From the NCBI GenBank assembly GCA_900751035.1, contig CAADSF010000300.1, positions 1 through 6,522 on the forward strand: a stretch of 6,522 nt of DNA. The letters are read 5' to 3'. The translations under genes were made by a program, and so were the position numbers. The DNA is from an uncultured Oscillospiraceae bacterium. GTDB lineage: Bacteria; Bacillota; Clostridia; Oscillospirales; Oscillospiraceae. Shown here piece by piece: positions 4,952 to 6,522 of the stretch (positions within the stretch are counted from its first letter, which is position 1; the number at the start of each line of letters is the position of its first letter). The notes under the pieces are model-generated. The model was not told the origin of the DNA. It made no database searches and was given only the letters and a program-made list of their open reading frames with translations.

Positions 4952-6319
4952 ATGACACAGGATCTGACAGTTGGAAGGCCGCTTTCGCGGATCTGGCAGT
5001 TTGCCGTTCCGGTGCTGTTCGGGCTTCTTTTGCAGCAGGTATATTCTCTGGTCGATACGGCCATCGTCGGCCACGCGCTGGGCGTGATGGCGCTGGGCGG
5101 CGTCGGGGCGACAGGGTCGGTCAACTTCCTTGTGATCGGCTTCTGCAGCGGTCTTTGCACCGGCATGGCCATCCCGCTGGCACAGGCGTTCGGCGCGGGC
5201 GAGTACCGGCAGCTGCGCCGCTATGTGGCGGGCTGCGTCTGGCTGGGGCTCATCATGTCGGCGCTGCTGCTGGCCGTGACGCTTCCGGCCACGCGCGGGC
5301 TTCTGCGCCTCATGGGAACGCCGGAGGAGCAGATGGACTATGCGTTCGACTACATCTTCATTATTTTCGTCGGCATCCCCACGACGATCCTCTATAATAT
5401 GGGCGCCTGCGTCCTGCGTGCGCTGGGCGACAGCAAATCGCCGGTGTGGTTTCTGGCTGCGGCCTCGGCTATCAATATTGTGCTCGATCTGCTGACGGTG
5501 TGCGTGCTCGGCATGGGCGTGGCGGGCGCGGCAATCGCAACGGTCGTCTCGCAGCTCGGCTCCGGGCTGCTGTGCGTCGGGTACCTCAAAAAGCGCTTCC
5601 CGATTCTGCATATGGAAAAGGACGACTGGAAGCTCCGGCGGCCGGAGGTCATGCGCCTGCTCGGCATGGGCGTGCCGGTCGGGCTGCAGTTTTCCATCAC
5701 GGCCATCGGCTCCGTCATGCTGCAGAGCGCCGTCAACTCCCTCGGCGCGGTGTGCGTGTCGGGCGTCGCGGTGGCGGGGAAAATTTATATGCTGCTGGCC
5801 TGCCCGTTTGACGCGCTGGCCATGGCGGCCACGAACTTTACGGGTCAGAACCTCGGCGCGGGCAAGTATGACCGCATCAAGCAGGGGACATATGCCTGTA
5901 TGTTCATCGGAATCCTGTACTGTGTCCTGTTCGTGCTGATTGCGCAGTTCGGCACGCGGTATCTGTCGCTTCTGTTCATGAACGCAGACGAGGCGGCAAG
6001 CGTCATGTCCTACACGCAGCAGCTGAGCGTCGCCTATGCCTACGCAACGCCGCTGCTGCTGGGCGTCAACGTGCTGCGCCTGTCCATTCAGGGCATGGGC
6101 TACAGCCGTCTGTCGCTGATCTCCGGACTTCTGGAAATGCTTGCGCGGACGGCGGTGAGCCTCTGGGCTGTGCCTGTGTTCGGCTTTGACGCGGCCTGTC
6201 TGGCAAGCCCGCTTGCGTGGCTGCTGGCCGACTGTTTCCTCGTGCCCGGCTTCTACGGCTGTCTGAACGCCAGACGCCGTCAGACCGCCCGCGTCCGAAA
6301 GGAGCTGCCGGAGGAATAA
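4952..6319 (+). CDS. MATE-family multidrug/toxin exporter
   Basis: A 455-residue inner-membrane exporter of the MATE family, which expels drugs, toxins or metabolites in exchange for Na+ or H+. The length and about 12 hydrophobic segments in two related halves fit the family. Visible landmarks are the TM1 motif VDTAIVGHALG with Asp35, the GIPTTILYNMGACVLRALGDSKSP segment (141-164) before TM5, and the matching second-half region (about 273-305) ending in TGQNLGAGKYDR, then NVLRLSIQGMGYSRLSL (373-389). The ATG is preceded by AGGAGGT with an 8-base gap. The gene has its own strong promoter and a terminator directly after it, so it is a single-gene unit divergent from the htrA-like gene. The substrate cannot be read from the sequence; resemblance is general to clostridial MATE proteins (NorM/DinF/MepA-like), and I give no gene symbol. 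Confidence 0.94.
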   Translation: MTQDLTVGRPLSRIWQFAVPVLFGLLLQQVYSLVDTAIVGHALGVMALGGVGATGSVNFLVIGFCSGLCTGMAIPLAQAFGAGEYRQLRRYVAGCVWLGLIMSALLLAVTLPATRGLLRLMGTPEEQMDYAFDYIFIIFVGIPTTILYNMGACVLRALGDSKSPVWFLAAASAINIVLDLLTVCVLGMGVAGAAIATVVSQLGSGLLCVGYLKKRFPILHMEKDDWKLRRPEVMRLLGMGVPVGLQFSITAIGSVMLQSAVNSLGAVCVSGVAVAGKIYMLLACPFDALAMAATNFTGQNLGAGKYDRIKQGTYACMFIGILYCVLFVLIAQFGTRYLSLLFMNADEAASVMSYTQQLSVAYAYATPLLLGVNVLRLSIQGMGYSRLSLISGLLEMLARTAVSLWAVPVFGFDAACLASPLAWLLADCFLVPGFYGCLNARRRQTARVRKELPEE

Positions 6320-6330
6320 AACAAAAAACA

Positions 6331-6370
6331 GGGGCTGCAGCGAGCGTTGTTTCGCTGCAGCCCCATTTTT
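6331..6370. terminator. Bidirectional intrinsic terminator after MATE gene
   Basis: A perfect 13-bp stem (6331-6343 with 6352-6364) encloses an 8-base loop. On the plus strand it is followed by ATTTTTA; on the minus strand by TGTTTTTTGTTTT. It starts 11 bases after the MATE stop codon and 10 bases past the stop codon of the convergent gene at the right edge, so it probably ends both transcripts. Confidence 0.9.
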
Positions 6371-6374
6371 ACAA

Positions 6375-6522
6375 TTAGCGGTCGATATCGACCCACTCGT
6401 AGCCGAGGTAAGTCGTGAACGCTTCCTTGAGAATGTCCTTATAGTGACCCTCGCAGATGGCGGTGTGGTGCTTGAAGCCGCCCTTGGCGAGCGTGATGCA
6501 CTTATCCTGCAGGTGCGGGATC
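6375..6522 (-). CDS. 3' end of a gene, possibly L-fucose isomerase-like sugar isomerase
   Basis: Only the last 49 codons and the stop are present; the gene continues beyond the right edge. The reading frame is open to the window end, has the codon use of the other genes, and ends in TAA just before a terminator stem, so a real gene is well supported. The tail holds a GGFKHHTAICEGHY segment followed by an amphipathic helix and LGYEWVDIDR. A Gly-Gly/aromatic-x-His-His segment followed by a helix and LG near the C-terminus reminds me of the L-fucose/L-arabinose isomerase-like family, in which it contributes to the C-terminal domain. This is recognition from a short fragment and could be wrong; a different isomerase or oxidoreductase tail is possible. 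Confidence 0.6.
   Translation of the reverse strand, partial: IPHLQDKCITLAKGGFKHHTAICEGHYKDILKEAFTTYLGYEWVDIDR

Noticed and set aside
4871..5611. Minus-strand open frame (246 codons) over the start of the MATE gene
   Set aside because: Its product is Arg/His/Gln/Asp-rich with no domain, it is antisense to a clear MATE gene, and it has no suitable ribosome binding site. Its downstream part would also run into the MATE promoter.

Overview
The window looks like ordinary chromosomal housekeeping and accessory DNA from a GC-rich, low-complexity-free member of the Firmicutes, most likely a gut Clostridia of the Oscillospiraceae/Ruminococcaceae type. The reasons are strong AGGAGG-type ribosome binding sites before every gene, sigma-A-like promoters in AT-rich gaps set against GC-rich coding sequence, a meso-DAP (diaminopimelate) lysine/peptidoglycan gene, a membrane-anchored Gram-positive type HtrA, and a clostridial-style MATE exporter. 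The assignment to a family is an inference from style, not from any marker gene.

Layout from left to right. Positions 1-149 hold no gene, only a minus-strand hairpin that probably terminates the first operon. Positions 150-2320 (minus) form a two-gene operon: dapF (diaminopimelate epimerase, GTG start at 2320) is followed, with a 4-base ATGA overlap, by a DAACS-family cation symporter. The gap 2321-2489 carries two divergent promoters, one for dapF and one for a plus-strand gene (2490-3110) for a small zinc-ribbon membrane protein of unknown function. A long bidirectional terminator hairpin (3128-3166) separates that gene from a convergent minus-strand htrA-like serine protease gene (3227-4666). 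The gap 4667-4951 is a regulatory region: a phased array of TTTTCA-like boxes lies upstream of htrA, and a strong extended -10 promoter preceded by a 12-base direct repeat drives a plus-strand MATE-family exporter (4952-6319). A second bidirectional terminator (6331-6370) follows, and the last 148 bases are the 3' end of a minus-strand gene that may be a sugar isomerase of the L-fucose isomerase-like type.

How they work together: dapF and the symporter are translationally coupled, so the transporter may serve amino-acid or lysine/cell-wall metabolism. The symporter lacks the arginine that binds the acidic side chain in glutamate/aspartate carriers, which argues against a simple glutamate/aspartate transporter. 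HtrA (extracytoplasmic quality control) and the MATE exporter (drug/toxin efflux) are divergent and could both belong to envelope or chemical stress responses, but no regulator gene is in the window. I found no mobile element, CRISPR array, tRNA or rRNA, and no convincing new system. The points most worth a second look are the symporter's substrate-site changes and the two repeat arrangements between htrA and the MATE gene.
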